Origin: RH-AL1 sp965198495
Lineage (GTDB): Bacteria > Pseudomonadota > Alphaproteobacteria > Rhizobiales > Beijerinckiaceae
Direction: 5' to 3'
Length of the DNA stretch: 64,000 bases
NCBI GenBank assembly: GCA_965198495.1
Contig: CBDAPL010000001.1
Coordinates: 558,001-622,000, forward strand
Of the stretch, positions 44,475 through 51,968 are shown one piece after another. The notes under the pieces are model-generated. The model was given only the letters and a program-made list of their open reading frames with translations, did no database searches and was not told the DNA's origin. Within the stretch, counting starts at the first letter, position 1. The number at the start of each line of letters is the position of its first letter. The position numbers and the translations under genes were made by a program.

Positions 44475-45122
44475 TTAAGCCGGTACCTGAGCGAGAACGT
44501 CGGCCTCCAGCCGTTTGCTTAAGGCGATCAACGTCTCGACATCGCGCTTTGTCGGGCTATCCGTATCACGTCCGTGCACGGACGCGTTTCGAAAGGCTGC
44601 CCAGCGAATAATTTCGTCGTAGACGTCCCGCGATAGAAGACCGCGAACCACGAGGTCGCGTGCCAATGCGGCAAGCGGCGCATCGGCGGGATTGATGCCA
44701 TTCAGTACCGCAGCAGACGCCAACAGGTTCTCGATCGCGGCGAACGTCACAAGAAAAGCTGCCTTTGCAAAGTCGAGTGCTAAAAGCCTGCTTGCCTCCA
44801 TGGAAACCGAGGTCAGATCGGGTCGCTGTACACGGCCAAGCGTCGGAACGGCGATGAGCTCGAACCGCCAACCGGATCGAGGCGCGACGGCCTGCGCTAA
44901 TTCGACGATGTCATTGGACCCGGCGACAACATCCGCGCGCTTGATCTCAATCACGACGTGATCGTCATCGCGCTGAGCTACTAGGTCGGGTTTAAGGCCG
45001 TCCAAGAACGCGGGGATAGGGTCACCACGTTCTGGGATCAAGACTTGGTAGCCATTCCGCCTATATGCCCGCGCGGTAACCAGCAATTGCCTTTGTTCGG
45101 AGGTGGTCGCCGGAGACTTCAT
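44475..45122 (-). CDS. restriction-nuclease-like plus HEPN-like protein (putative conflict-system effector)
   Basis: The 215-residue protein, which I do not know as a named gene, has two halves. Residues 1-100 look like a PD-(D/E)xK nuclease of the archaeal-Holliday-junction-resolvase-like type: GYQVLIPE, then GLKPDLV (Pro45-Asp46), and VVIEIKR (Glu59-x-Lys61). Residues about 105-210 are helical with RNASVHG at 178-184, the Rx4H motif typical of HEPN RNases. ATG 45122 lies 4 bases after the RusA-like stop. G+C is 53-55% in two sampled 60-base lines, against 68% in hisF. It is likely acquired by transfer. Confidence 0.65.
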   Translation of the reverse strand: MKSPATTSEQRQLLVTARAYRRNGYQVLIPERGDPIPAFLDGLKPDLVAQRDDDHVVIEIKRADVVAGSNDIVELAQAVAPRSGWRFELIAVPTLGRVQRPDLTSVSMEASRLLALDFAKAAFLVTFAAIENLLASAAVLNGINPADAPLAALARDLVVRGLLSRDVYDEIIRWAAFRNASVHGRDTDSPTKRDVETLIALSKRLEADVLAQVPA

Positions 45123-45126
45123 TCGA

Positions 45127-45537
45127 TCAACGCGTCCCTCGCTCGATGCAGGAAGATCCGAATCCAATGAATTCGCGACCCGCGCTCAATGCCGCCGCTA
45201 CGATTGTTGACATGTGTCTTACCCTATATCGTCCGTCGATATCGCACCATTCCACCTTGATGCGGGTGACCTGCCGATCGTTGGCGTAGAGGATACCTTC
45301 CATGGCGTCCTGGATCGGCTTCGCGATGTTGTCGCGGTCACTTCTCCGATGCTCGCTAAACTCCGTCAGGCGCAGCTCTAGCTCGTCGATCAATATCGGT
45401 CTGTCCACTAGTGCTCGGCGCGCTTGGTCGGCGATTGTTTCTCGCCATATACGAAGCCGTTGACGGTTCTTGGCCTGCGCGGAAAGAGCGGGTCCTGGTA
45501 CGGTAAACTCGAAGATCGGACGATCGCCAAAATTCAC
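45127..45537 (-). CDS. RusA-like Holliday junction resolvase
   Basis: The 136-residue protein matches RusA, a small resolvase usually carried by prophages. The acidic metal site is in RRSDRDNIAKPIQDAMEGIL at residues 64-83, with Asp67, Asp69, Lys73 and Asp77, followed by LYANDRQVTRIKVEW with Asp87. The start is GTG 45537, with a poor ribosome site. It is the first gene of a two-gene cassette with the REase-HEPN protein and has the same lower G+C, but no other phage genes are near. Confidence 0.8.
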   Translation of the reverse strand: MNFGDRPIFEFTVPGPALSAQAKNRQRLRIWRETIADQARRALVDRPILIDELELRLTEFSEHRRSDRDNIAKPIQDAMEGILYANDRQVTRIKVEWCDIDGRYRVRHMSTIVAAALSAGREFIGFGSSCIERGTR

Positions 45538-45624
45538 GAAAGGTTATTCCAAACGGCGCGTCATGAAAGTTAGTAATCTGGTCTTGGCTTAATGGGCGCA
45601 ACTACAGCCTCGACCTTGAGTGGA

Positions 45625-46443
45625 TTAATCCCACGCGGCTGGCCTTGCCTCGCTGAGCCGCCCGCCGAGCCGCACGGGCGCGATCATCACGGCATGACCC
45701 GAGGCATCGGTCTCCACCGCCACGCCGCACAGCGTCGCCGGGCCGAGGGCCGGCTCGAAGCGGGCGCCGGGCGTCTTGCGCACCATGCGGCGGATCGGTT
45801 CGTCCTTGTCCATACCGATGACGCTGTCGTAGTCGCCGGTCATGCCGGCGTCCGACATGAACGCGGTGCCGCCAGGCAGGATCTGGTGGTCGGCGGTGGG
45901 TACGTGGGTGTGCGTGCCGATCACGAGCGAGGCGCGGCCATCGACGAAATGGCCGAAGGCCATCTTCTCGCTCGTCGCCTCCGCGTGGAAATCGATGATC
46001 GCGGCATCGCAGACCTGGCCGAGCGGGCAGGCTTCCAGCGCACCGTCGATGCCGGCGAACGGGTCGTCCATCGCGTCCATGAAGGTGCGGCCCATGACGT
46101 TGGCGACCAGCACCCGACGCCCGTCCGCCGTCTCGATCAGCGCTGTCCCGGCGCCCGGCGTGCCGGCCGGGAAATTCAGCGGCCGGATCAGGCGGGGCTG
46201 GCGGGCGATGAAGACGAGCGCCTCGCGCTGATCGAAGGAATGGTTGCCGAGCGTCACGCAATCGGCGCCCGCGTCGAGGAGTTCCTGGCAAATGGCCTCG
46301 GTGATGCCGAAGCCGCCGGCCGAGTTCTCGCCGTTGACGACCACGCAATCGAGCGCCCAGCGCCGGCGCAGATCCGGCACCATCTGGCCGAAGACCGCGC
46401 GGCCGGCGCGGCCGATCACGTCACCGACGAAAAGCAGCCGCAT
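45625..46443 (-). CDS. YmdB-family metallophosphoesterase
   Basis: The 272-residue protein is a calcineurin-like phosphoesterase of the TIGR00282 family: LLFVGDVIGRAGR, VVVNGENSAGGFG, CVTLGNHSFDQ and VIGTHTHVPTADHQILPGGT supply the metal ligands. The Bacillus member hydrolyses cyclic nucleotides. ATG 46443 shares its A with the stop codon of the folate cyclo-ligase gene (TGATG), so the two are translated together, a common rhizobial order. Confidence 0.92.
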   Translation of the reverse strand: MRLLFVGDVIGRAGRAVFGQMVPDLRRRWALDCVVVNGENSAGGFGITEAICQELLDAGADCVTLGNHSFDQREALVFIARQPRLIRPLNFPAGTPGAGTALIETADGRRVLVANVMGRTFMDAMDDPFAGIDGALEACPLGQVCDAAIIDFHAEATSEKMAFGHFVDGRASLVIGTHTHVPTADHQILPGGTAFMSDAGMTGDYDSVIGMDKDEPIRRMVRKTPGARFEPALGPATLCGVAVETDASGHAVMIAPVRLGGRLSEARPAAWD

Positions 46444-47027
46444 CAATCGGGATCCGCGCAGAGGATCGTGTCTTTCTCGGTGACGACGAAATCGAGCGGC
46501 TGGTCGTGTGCCTCGTCGGGAATGAAGAGAACCTCCTGCGCGGCATAGGCGAGCCCGACGGCCGTCACCGTCTTTTTCGCGCGCAAAACCTCCAGCGTGC
46601 GATCGTAATAGCCGGCGCCGTAGCCGACGCGATGGCCGCGCCGGTCGAAGGCGGCGAGCGGTACGAAGAGCAGATCCGGCACCAGCGTCTCCGCCTCGGC
46701 GGGCGGTTGCGGGATCGCCATGCGACCCGGCACCATGATCGTCAGCGGTGTCCAGCGACGGAACATGAGGGGTGTTCCGCGCTCGCCGGTGACGGGAAGA
46801 GCGACAGCGAAACCTGCGTCATCAAGCGCGCGGATCAGCGGGTAAGTCGGGATCTCGTCGCCGATCGACCAGAAGACGGAGACGACCTCGGCGCCGTGGC
46901 CCCTGGCGAGATCCGGGCCGAGCCGGGCGAGGCGGGCCGCGAAAGCCCCGGCATCATGGCTGGCCATCGTGCCGCGCGAGACTATGGCCTTGGCGCGTAT
47001 GGTCTTCTTGTCGAAGGCGTCGATCAT
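46443..47027 (-). CDS. fau: 5-formyltetrahydrofolate cyclo-ligase
   Basis: It returns 5-formyltetrahydrofolate to the active pool as 5,10-methenyl-THF. The 194-residue protein has the ATP site DLLFVPLAAFDRRGHRVGYG with GAGYYDRTL, characteristic of the YgfA family. The ATG at 47027 was chosen over a longer open frame because that frame runs through 6S RNA. Position directly downstream of 6S RNA is widely conserved in proteobacteria. Confidence 0.93.
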   Translation of the reverse strand: MIDAFDKKTIRAKAIVSRGTMASHDAGAFAARLARLGPDLARGHGAEVVSVFWSIGDEIPTYPLIRALDDAGFAVALPVTGERGTPLMFRRWTPLTIMVPGRMAIPQPPAEAETLVPDLLFVPLAAFDRRGHRVGYGAGYYDRTLEVLRAKKTVTAVGLAYAAQEVLFIPDEAHDQPLDFVVTEKDTILCADPD

Positions 47028-47038
47028 GCGAAACCAAA

Positions 47039-47181
47039 GGTGCGGGCCACAAAAGCCGTGGGACATCGACCCCGGGAACCTACAACGTAGGTGGGCGCCG
47101 TGTGACCGAGTCCACGGACAAGGCCAGGGACAGCTCCCTTGAGATCGATAAGGCCCCGGGAATACAAATCCAACACGCACC
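47039..47181 (-). ncRNA. ssrS: 6S RNA
   Basis: 6S RNA mimics an open promoter and sequesters housekeeping RNA polymerase. On the minus strand the region reads ATTCCCGGGGCCTTATCGAT, CTCAAGGGAGCTGTCCCTGG and, near the 3' end, CCTACGTTGTAGGTTCCCGG, which I recognise as alphaproteobacterial 6S. The ends GGTGCG (47181-47176) and CGCACC (47044-47039) can pair and the two CCCGGG elements can form the upper stem. The ends are approximate. It lies immediately upstream of fau, its usual neighbour. Confidence 0.87.
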
Positions 47182-47267
47182 CAGCAGCACCGCCCGTCCA
47201 ATGTAGGGCAAGGTCGGGCGCGCCGCTAGAGGGTGATCGCGGCACGTCCAGGTTCCGCAGGGCGCGT

Positions 47268-48857
47268 TCAGAAGCCGGCGGCGCCGCCGTCCGAGCGCGG
47301 ATCGTGACCGGCCTCGATGCGCCCGTCCTTCCGGCGGATGAGCGCGCCGGCATGGCCGAACGTGTCGGCATAGGGCGCCGCCGTCAGTTCGATCTCGTGT
47401 CCGGCCCGGCGCAGCGCGGCGACCAGCGAATCGTCGAAGCGCGGCTCGAGCTTGACCCCGCTGACGGACGATCCCCAAGTCTTGCCGAACAGGTAACGCG
47501 GCCTGTCGAGCGCCGCCGCGACGCCTTCGCCAAACAGCATCCGCGTGAAGATCTGCGCTTGGAACTGCGGCTGCCCGTCGCCGCCCATCGAGCCGTAGGC
47601 CACGACGCGGCCGTCGTCGAAGACGGCGAGCGGCGGGTTGAGCGTATGCGTCGGCCGACGCCCCGGCACGAGCGGGTTGACGGCACGAGGATCGAGCGAG
47701 AAGGAGGCGCCGCGATTCTGCAGCAGCACGCCGGTGCGCGGCAGCACGCAGCCGGAGCCGTATTCCCAGTAGACCGACTGGATGAAGGACACGGCGCGAC
47801 CCTCGCTGTCGATCGCGCCCATCCAGATGGTGTCGCCTAAAGTCGAGCGGACCGGCAGCGTGGCCGCCCGGCTCATGCTGATCGCGTCGGCCTCGCGCTG
47901 GAGCGCGAACGAGGTCAGGAAATCGGCCGGCAGGTGCCGCAGCTTTTCGAAATCGGTGCAGACGGCGTCGCGGATCGCCAGCGCGCGCTTCGAGGCTTCG
48001 ATGAGCCCGTGGATATGCGCGAAGCTCTCGGCCTTGGTGACGCGCAGCTTGTCGAAGATGCCGAGCAGCACCAGGCTGGCCAGCCCCTGCGTGGGCGGCG
48101 GCGCGTTGTAATGGGTGCGACCCTCGAGCCTGAGGGACAAGGGTTCGCGCAGGACCGCGCGATAGGCCTCGAGGTCGGCGCGGGTGCCTCCGGCCTCGAT
48201 GGCATCCATGTCGGCGGCGAGTTCGCGGCCGACATCGCCGCGATAGAAATCGTCGAGGCCAGCCTGGCCGAGGTGCTCCAGGGTGGCCGCCAGCGTCTCG
48301 GCTTTACGAGGCGTGCCGGCTTCCGGAATCTTGCCGTCGACGAGGAAAGCCTTGGCATAGCCCGGCGCCTCTTTCAGGGCGTCGAACTCGAACGGGACCG
48401 TACGCGCCTCCGACGGCGATTGCCGGTAACCCTCGCGGCCGAGCTTGACGGCGTCGCCCAGCAGGTCGGCGAGCGGCAGCTTCCCGCCTTCATGGCGTGC
48501 CAGATCATGTGCCAGCGCCCAGCCGCCAACGGTGCCGGGGATCGTGACGGCGGCGTGCGGCCCGCGCGGCGGGATGACGTCGTAGCCGAGGCGGCGATAG
48601 CGCTCCGGCGTCGCGCGCGCGCCGGCCGGCCCGCAGGCCTCGATGTAGCGCACGCGACCGCCCGGCTCGCGGATCAGCCAGAAGCCGTCGCCGCCGATGG
48701 CGTTCATGTGCGGGTAGACGACGGCGATCGTCGCCGCCATGCCGAGCATCGCCTCGATCGCGTTGCCGCCGGCGGCGAGGATGCTCCGCCCCGTCTCCGC
48801 CGCCGCCGTGTGCGGCGCCGCGACGGCGGCCCTGTCGAAGAACTGGCTCTCTGTCAT
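47268..48857 (-). CDS. gamma-glutamyltransferase family protein
   Basis: The 529-residue protein belongs to the N-terminal-nucleophile gamma-glutamyltransferase family, acting on gamma-glutamyl compounds such as glutathione. Key features are AETGRSILAAGGNAIEAMLG at the start, IPGTVGGWALAH, and the autocleavage site LGDTIWMGAID near residue 340, where the Thr becomes the nucleophile, followed by GSMGGDGQPQFQ. No signal peptide is evident, so it may be cytoplasmic and act on a different amide, like YwrD-type relatives. Confidence 0.9.
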   Translation of the reverse strand: MTESQFFDRAAVAAPHTAAAETGRSILAAGGNAIEAMLGMAATIAVVYPHMNAIGGDGFWLIREPGGRVRYIEACGPAGARATPERYRRLGYDVIPPRGPHAAVTIPGTVGGWALAHDLARHEGGKLPLADLLGDAVKLGREGYRQSPSEARTVPFEFDALKEAPGYAKAFLVDGKIPEAGTPRKAETLAATLEHLGQAGLDDFYRGDVGRELAADMDAIEAGGTRADLEAYRAVLREPLSLRLEGRTHYNAPPPTQGLASLVLLGIFDKLRVTKAESFAHIHGLIEASKRALAIRDAVCTDFEKLRHLPADFLTSFALQREADAISMSRAATLPVRSTLGDTIWMGAIDSEGRAVSFIQSVYWEYGSGCVLPRTGVLLQNRGASFSLDPRAVNPLVPGRRPTHTLNPPLAVFDDGRVVAYGSMGGDGQPQFQAQIFTRMLFGEGVAAALDRPRYLFGKTWGSSVSGVKLEPRFDDSLVAALRRAGHEIELTAAPYADTFGHAGALIRRKDGRIEAGHDPRSDGGAAGF

Positions 48858-48873
48858 CGCAGCGGCGACATTC

Positions 48874-49692
48874 TCACTTCTTCACGAACACGTAGATGTC
48901 GACCTGCAGGTTCGGATCGGCGGCGTCGGTGAGGTCGGTCAGGTATTCCTCGATGTAGGGATTGTCGACCTGCATGCCCTTGGCGTCGAGGTAGGCGGTG
49001 ATGACGTCGTAGGTCGAGTCGATGTCGTCGTAGGCGCCGCGATGCTGGAACTTGATCGCCTTGCCGGCCGGCGAGGCGCCGATCGTCACGTTCTTGCCGA
49101 GATCCGGCGTGGTGGCGGGCTTGTCGGCGATCGGGATCGCCGCGATGAATTTGAAGCCCTTGTCGTCCGGCTCGCTGAAGATGGTGATCGGGTGACCGGA
49201 CGGCTTAAGCCCGGCCTTGTCCATCGCCGCCTTCACCGCGATCAGCGAAGTCTTGATCGACTTGAAAGCGTCGTCGTAGGACGACTGTCCCGTCATCATC
49301 ACCACCGGGCGCGCCGGCACCATCACGTTCTCGGTCGTCGCGTTGTCCGGGATGCCGGGCGCGGCGTGCGGCTCGATCTCGGTGTTGTTGGGCTGGCCTT
49401 CCGGGGCGAGCGCCTTGCCGTCCGGCGCCTTGGGGCCGGCTGGCGCGCCGGGGCTCGTCGGCACCGGGACGGGCGCCGCCGTCGGCGGCGTGGTGCTCGG
49501 GGTCTCGCCCTTGGGCGCCGGGGTCGCGGTTTCGGGTTTGGCCGGGATCGGCGGCACGGGCGCGATCGTCGGCGCGCCGGGCGCGGTCGCCTGTGCCACC
49601 GCGGAACCTTGAGCCGCAAGCCCGAAGCCGGCCGTCAGGAACGCCGCCAAAACGAAGCGTCTGACCAGCCGCCGGTTCTTGGATTTGTGCAC
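48874..49692 (-). CDS. exported GyrI-like ligand-binding protein
   Basis: The 272-residue precursor has a signal peptide (LAAFLTAGFGLAAQGSAVAQ, cleavage near residue 34), a linker of about 75 residues very rich in Pro, Ala and Thr, and a C-terminal GyrI-like (SOUL/AraC effector-binding) domain over residues 125-272: VVMMTGQSSYDDAF, then AIKFQHRGAYDDIDSTYDVI. Such domains bind small hydrophobic compounds. Being outside the cytoplasm is unusual for this fold and suggests ligand capture in the envelope. It is 16 bases upstream of the gamma-glutamyltransferase gene on the same strand. Confidence 0.8.
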   Translation of the reverse strand: MHKSKNRRLVRRFVLAAFLTAGFGLAAQGSAVAQATAPGAPTIAPVPPIPAKPETATPAPKGETPSTTPPTAAPVPVPTSPGAPAGPKAPDGKALAPEGQPNNTEIEPHAAPGIPDNATTENVMVPARPVVMMTGQSSYDDAFKSIKTSLIAVKAAMDKAGLKPSGHPITIFSEPDDKGFKFIAAIPIADKPATTPDLGKNVTIGASPAGKAIKFQHRGAYDDIDSTYDVITAYLDAKGMQVDNPYIEEYLTDLTDAADPNLQVDIYVFVKK

Positions 49693-49827
49693 CCTGGACG
49701 CTCCCCGTCAGCGCGGCGAATCGCGTGCCGCGACTTTGCGATACCTTGTCGCCCGGCGCCCGCAAAGAGGGGCATGCCGAAAACGCGCGCGCCAACGCTC
49801 CCGCCGACGCTTGACCGAGGCTCGCAG

Positions 49828-50715
49828 ATGGTGTCCGAACCCAACATGAACGCGATCGCAAGCCTCTCGCGCCTGGCGGGGCGCCCGCTGGCCCGGATGA
49901 ACGGCGTCGGCAACGCCATCGTCGTGCTCGACCTGCGCGGCGTCGACCTCGTCGTCACGGTCGAGGAAGCACGGGCCATCGCGATGGCGCCCGGGCTGGC
50001 ATTCGATCAGCTCATGGTGATCCACGATCCCCGCGAGGCGGGCACCGACTCGTTCCTGCGCATCCACAATATCGACGGCTCGCTCTCCGGCGCGTGCGGG
50101 AACGGCACCCGCTGTGTCGCCTGGTTCCTCCTCCGCCAGGGTTCTCGCGACAGCCTCGTCCTCGCGACGTCGAGCGCCAGGCTGGCGTGCCGCCGCCTCG
50201 GCCCGACCACCTTCTCCGTCGACATGGGTCCGCCGTCTTTCGCCTGGCACGAGATCCCGTTGTGCGATGCCGGCCTCGACCCGCGCGCCGTCGATATCCC
50301 GGAGGCCGCCACCTTCGGCCCGGCCTTCGCGCTGAGCATGGGCAACCCGCACGCGATCTTCTTCGTCGCCGACACCGAGGCGATCGATCTCGGCCGCGCC
50401 GGACCATCGATCGAGCACGCCGCCGTCTTTCCGGAACGGGTCAACGTCTCCTTCGCCGAGATCATCGATCGCGAGACCATCAAGCTGCGCGTCTGGGAGC
50501 GCGGCGCCGGCGCGACGCTGGGTTGCGGCTCCGGCGCCTGCGCGGCTGTGGTCGCCGCCGCCTCGACAGGCCGGACCGCGCGTGCCGTCCGCGTCGATCT
50601 TCCCGGCGGCCGGCTGCATATCGAGTGGCGCGCCGATGGCCGCGTGATCATGACCGGGCCGGTCGAATTCGAGTTCGAAACGGCGCTGGCGAACCTCGGC
50701 GAGCGCGCCGCGTGA
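49828..50715 (+). CDS. dapF: diaminopimelate epimerase
   Basis: DapF interconverts LL- and meso-diaminopimelate for lysine and peptidoglycan. The 295-residue protein has both catalytic cysteines: GACGNGTRC near residue 89 and LGCGSGACA near residue 232, and the MGNPHAIFF segment. ATG 49828 follows GAGG with 7 bases spacing; a second ATG is 6 codons later. It overlaps mtaB by four bases (GTGA). Confidence 0.94.
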   Translation: MVSEPNMNAIASLSRLAGRPLARMNGVGNAIVVLDLRGVDLVVTVEEARAIAMAPGLAFDQLMVIHDPREAGTDSFLRIHNIDGSLSGACGNGTRCVAWFLLRQGSRDSLVLATSSARLACRRLGPTTFSVDMGPPSFAWHEIPLCDAGLDPRAVDIPEAATFGPAFALSMGNPHAIFFVADTEAIDLGRAGPSIEHAAVFPERVNVSFAEIIDRETIKLRVWERGAGATLGCGSGACAAVVAAASTGRTARAVRVDLPGGRLHIEWRADGRVIMTGPVEFEFETALANLGERAA

Positions 50716-51968
50716 GCGTAGCGACCAGCGAGGCAGTGGCGACCGGCGCGGCCGAGGTGGTCAGCTTCGGCTGCCGGCTCAATCTCGTCGAGGGCGAGGC
50801 GATCCGCCGGGCGGCCCGCGCGGCCGGCCGGAGCGACCTCGTCATCGTCAATTCGTGCGGCGTGACGGGCGAGGCGGCGCGCCAGGCGCGCCAGGCCGTG
50901 CGCCGGCTGAAGCGCGAAAGGCCCGATCGGGCGATCGTCGTCACCGGCTGTGCCGCCGCGATGGAGCCGGAACGCTTCGCGACCATGCCGGAGGTCGACG
51001 CCATCGTCGGCAACGGTGCCAAGACCAGCGTCGCGACATGGATCGGCGGCTCCCCACCGGTTGTCCTGCCGGACGCGAGCCCGCTGCAGGAGGGCACGGA
51101 CGAGCACACCCGCGCGTTCCTCGCCGTGCAGAACGGCTGCGACCATCGCTGCACCTTCTGCGCGATCCCCCAGGGGCGCGGCGCGTCGCGCTCGGCGCCG
51201 CTGGCCGATATCGTCGCCTCGGCGGCTTCGCTGGCGGCGCGCGGCTTCCGCGAGATCGTGCTGACAGGCGTCGATCTCACCTCCTATGGCGGCGACCTGC
51301 CGGAGGCGGCGAGCCTCGGCAAACTCGTCCGCGCGATCCTGCGCGGCGTGCCCGCGCTGGAGCGGCTGCGCCTCTCCTCGATCGACTGCGTCGAGGCGGA
51401 CGCCGAGCTGCGCGCCGTCTTCGCCGAGGAGGAGCGCCTGATGCCCTACCTTCATCTCTCGCTGCAGAGCGGCGACGACATGATCCTCAAGCGGATGAAG
51501 CGCCGGCACGGGCGCCGCGACGCGGTGGACCTCTGCGCCGAGCTGCGGCGCCTGCGCCCCGACATGGCGTTCGGCGCCGACCTCATCGCCGGCTTCCCGA
51601 CCGAGACGGACGCCATGGCCGAGGGCACGCGCGCGCTGGTCGACGATTGCGGGCTGACCTTCCTGCACGTCTTCCCCTTCTCGCCGCGCCCGGGCACGCC
51701 CGCCGCGCGGATGCCGGCGGTCGCGCCGGGCCTTGCCAGGGAGCGGGCGCGGCACCTTCGCGAGACCGGCGACCGCGCGCTGCGCCGGCACCTTCGCGCG
51801 CAGATCGGCCGCGTCCTGCCCGTCCTGGCCGAGCGCGGCGGCCTCGGCCGCGCGCCCGATTTCACCCCCATCGCCGTCGGCGCGCTCGCGCCCGGCGATA
51901 TTGCCTCTTTCGCCGTCGCCGGCCACGACGGTCGCAAGCTCTTCGGCAGGCCGGTCCATGGCGTCTGA
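50712..51968 (+). CDS. mtaB: tRNA t6A37 methylthiotransferase
   Basis: MtaB converts t6A to ms2t6A at position 37 of ANN-decoding tRNAs. The 418-residue radical SAM enzyme has the N-terminal UPF0004 domain (VSFGCRLNLVEGEA, IVNSCGVTGEA), the radical SAM motif NGCDHRCTFCAIPQGRG near residue 140, and a C-terminal TRAM-like region. GTG 50712 overlaps the dapF stop. It follows dapF in many alphaproteobacteria. Confidence 0.93.
   Translation: MSVATSEAVATGAAEVVSFGCRLNLVEGEAIRRAARAAGRSDLVIVNSCGVTGEAARQARQAVRRLKRERPDRAIVVTGCAAAMEPERFATMPEVDAIVGNGAKTSVATWIGGSPPVVLPDASPLQEGTDEHTRAFLAVQNGCDHRCTFCAIPQGRGASRSAPLADIVASAASLAARGFREIVLTGVDLTSYGGDLPEAASLGKLVRAILRGVPALERLRLSSIDCVEADAELRAVFAEEERLMPYLHLSLQSGDDMILKRMKRRHGRRDAVDLCAELRRLRPDMAFGADLIAGFPTETDAMAEGTRALVDDCGLTFLHVFPFSPRPGTPAARMPAVAPGLARERARHLRETGDRALRRHLRAQIGRVLPVLAERGGLGRAPDFTPIAVGALAPGDIASFAVAGHDGRKLFGRPVHGV

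Noticed and set aside
45127..45537. RusA-like gene as evidence of a prophage
   Set aside because: No integrase, portal, terminase or tail gene lies near; XerC at 62346 is a housekeeping recombinase.
47028..47201. Longer N-terminus for the folate cyclo-ligase
   Set aside because: The upstream frame is within 6S RNA and its translation is unlike the protein family.
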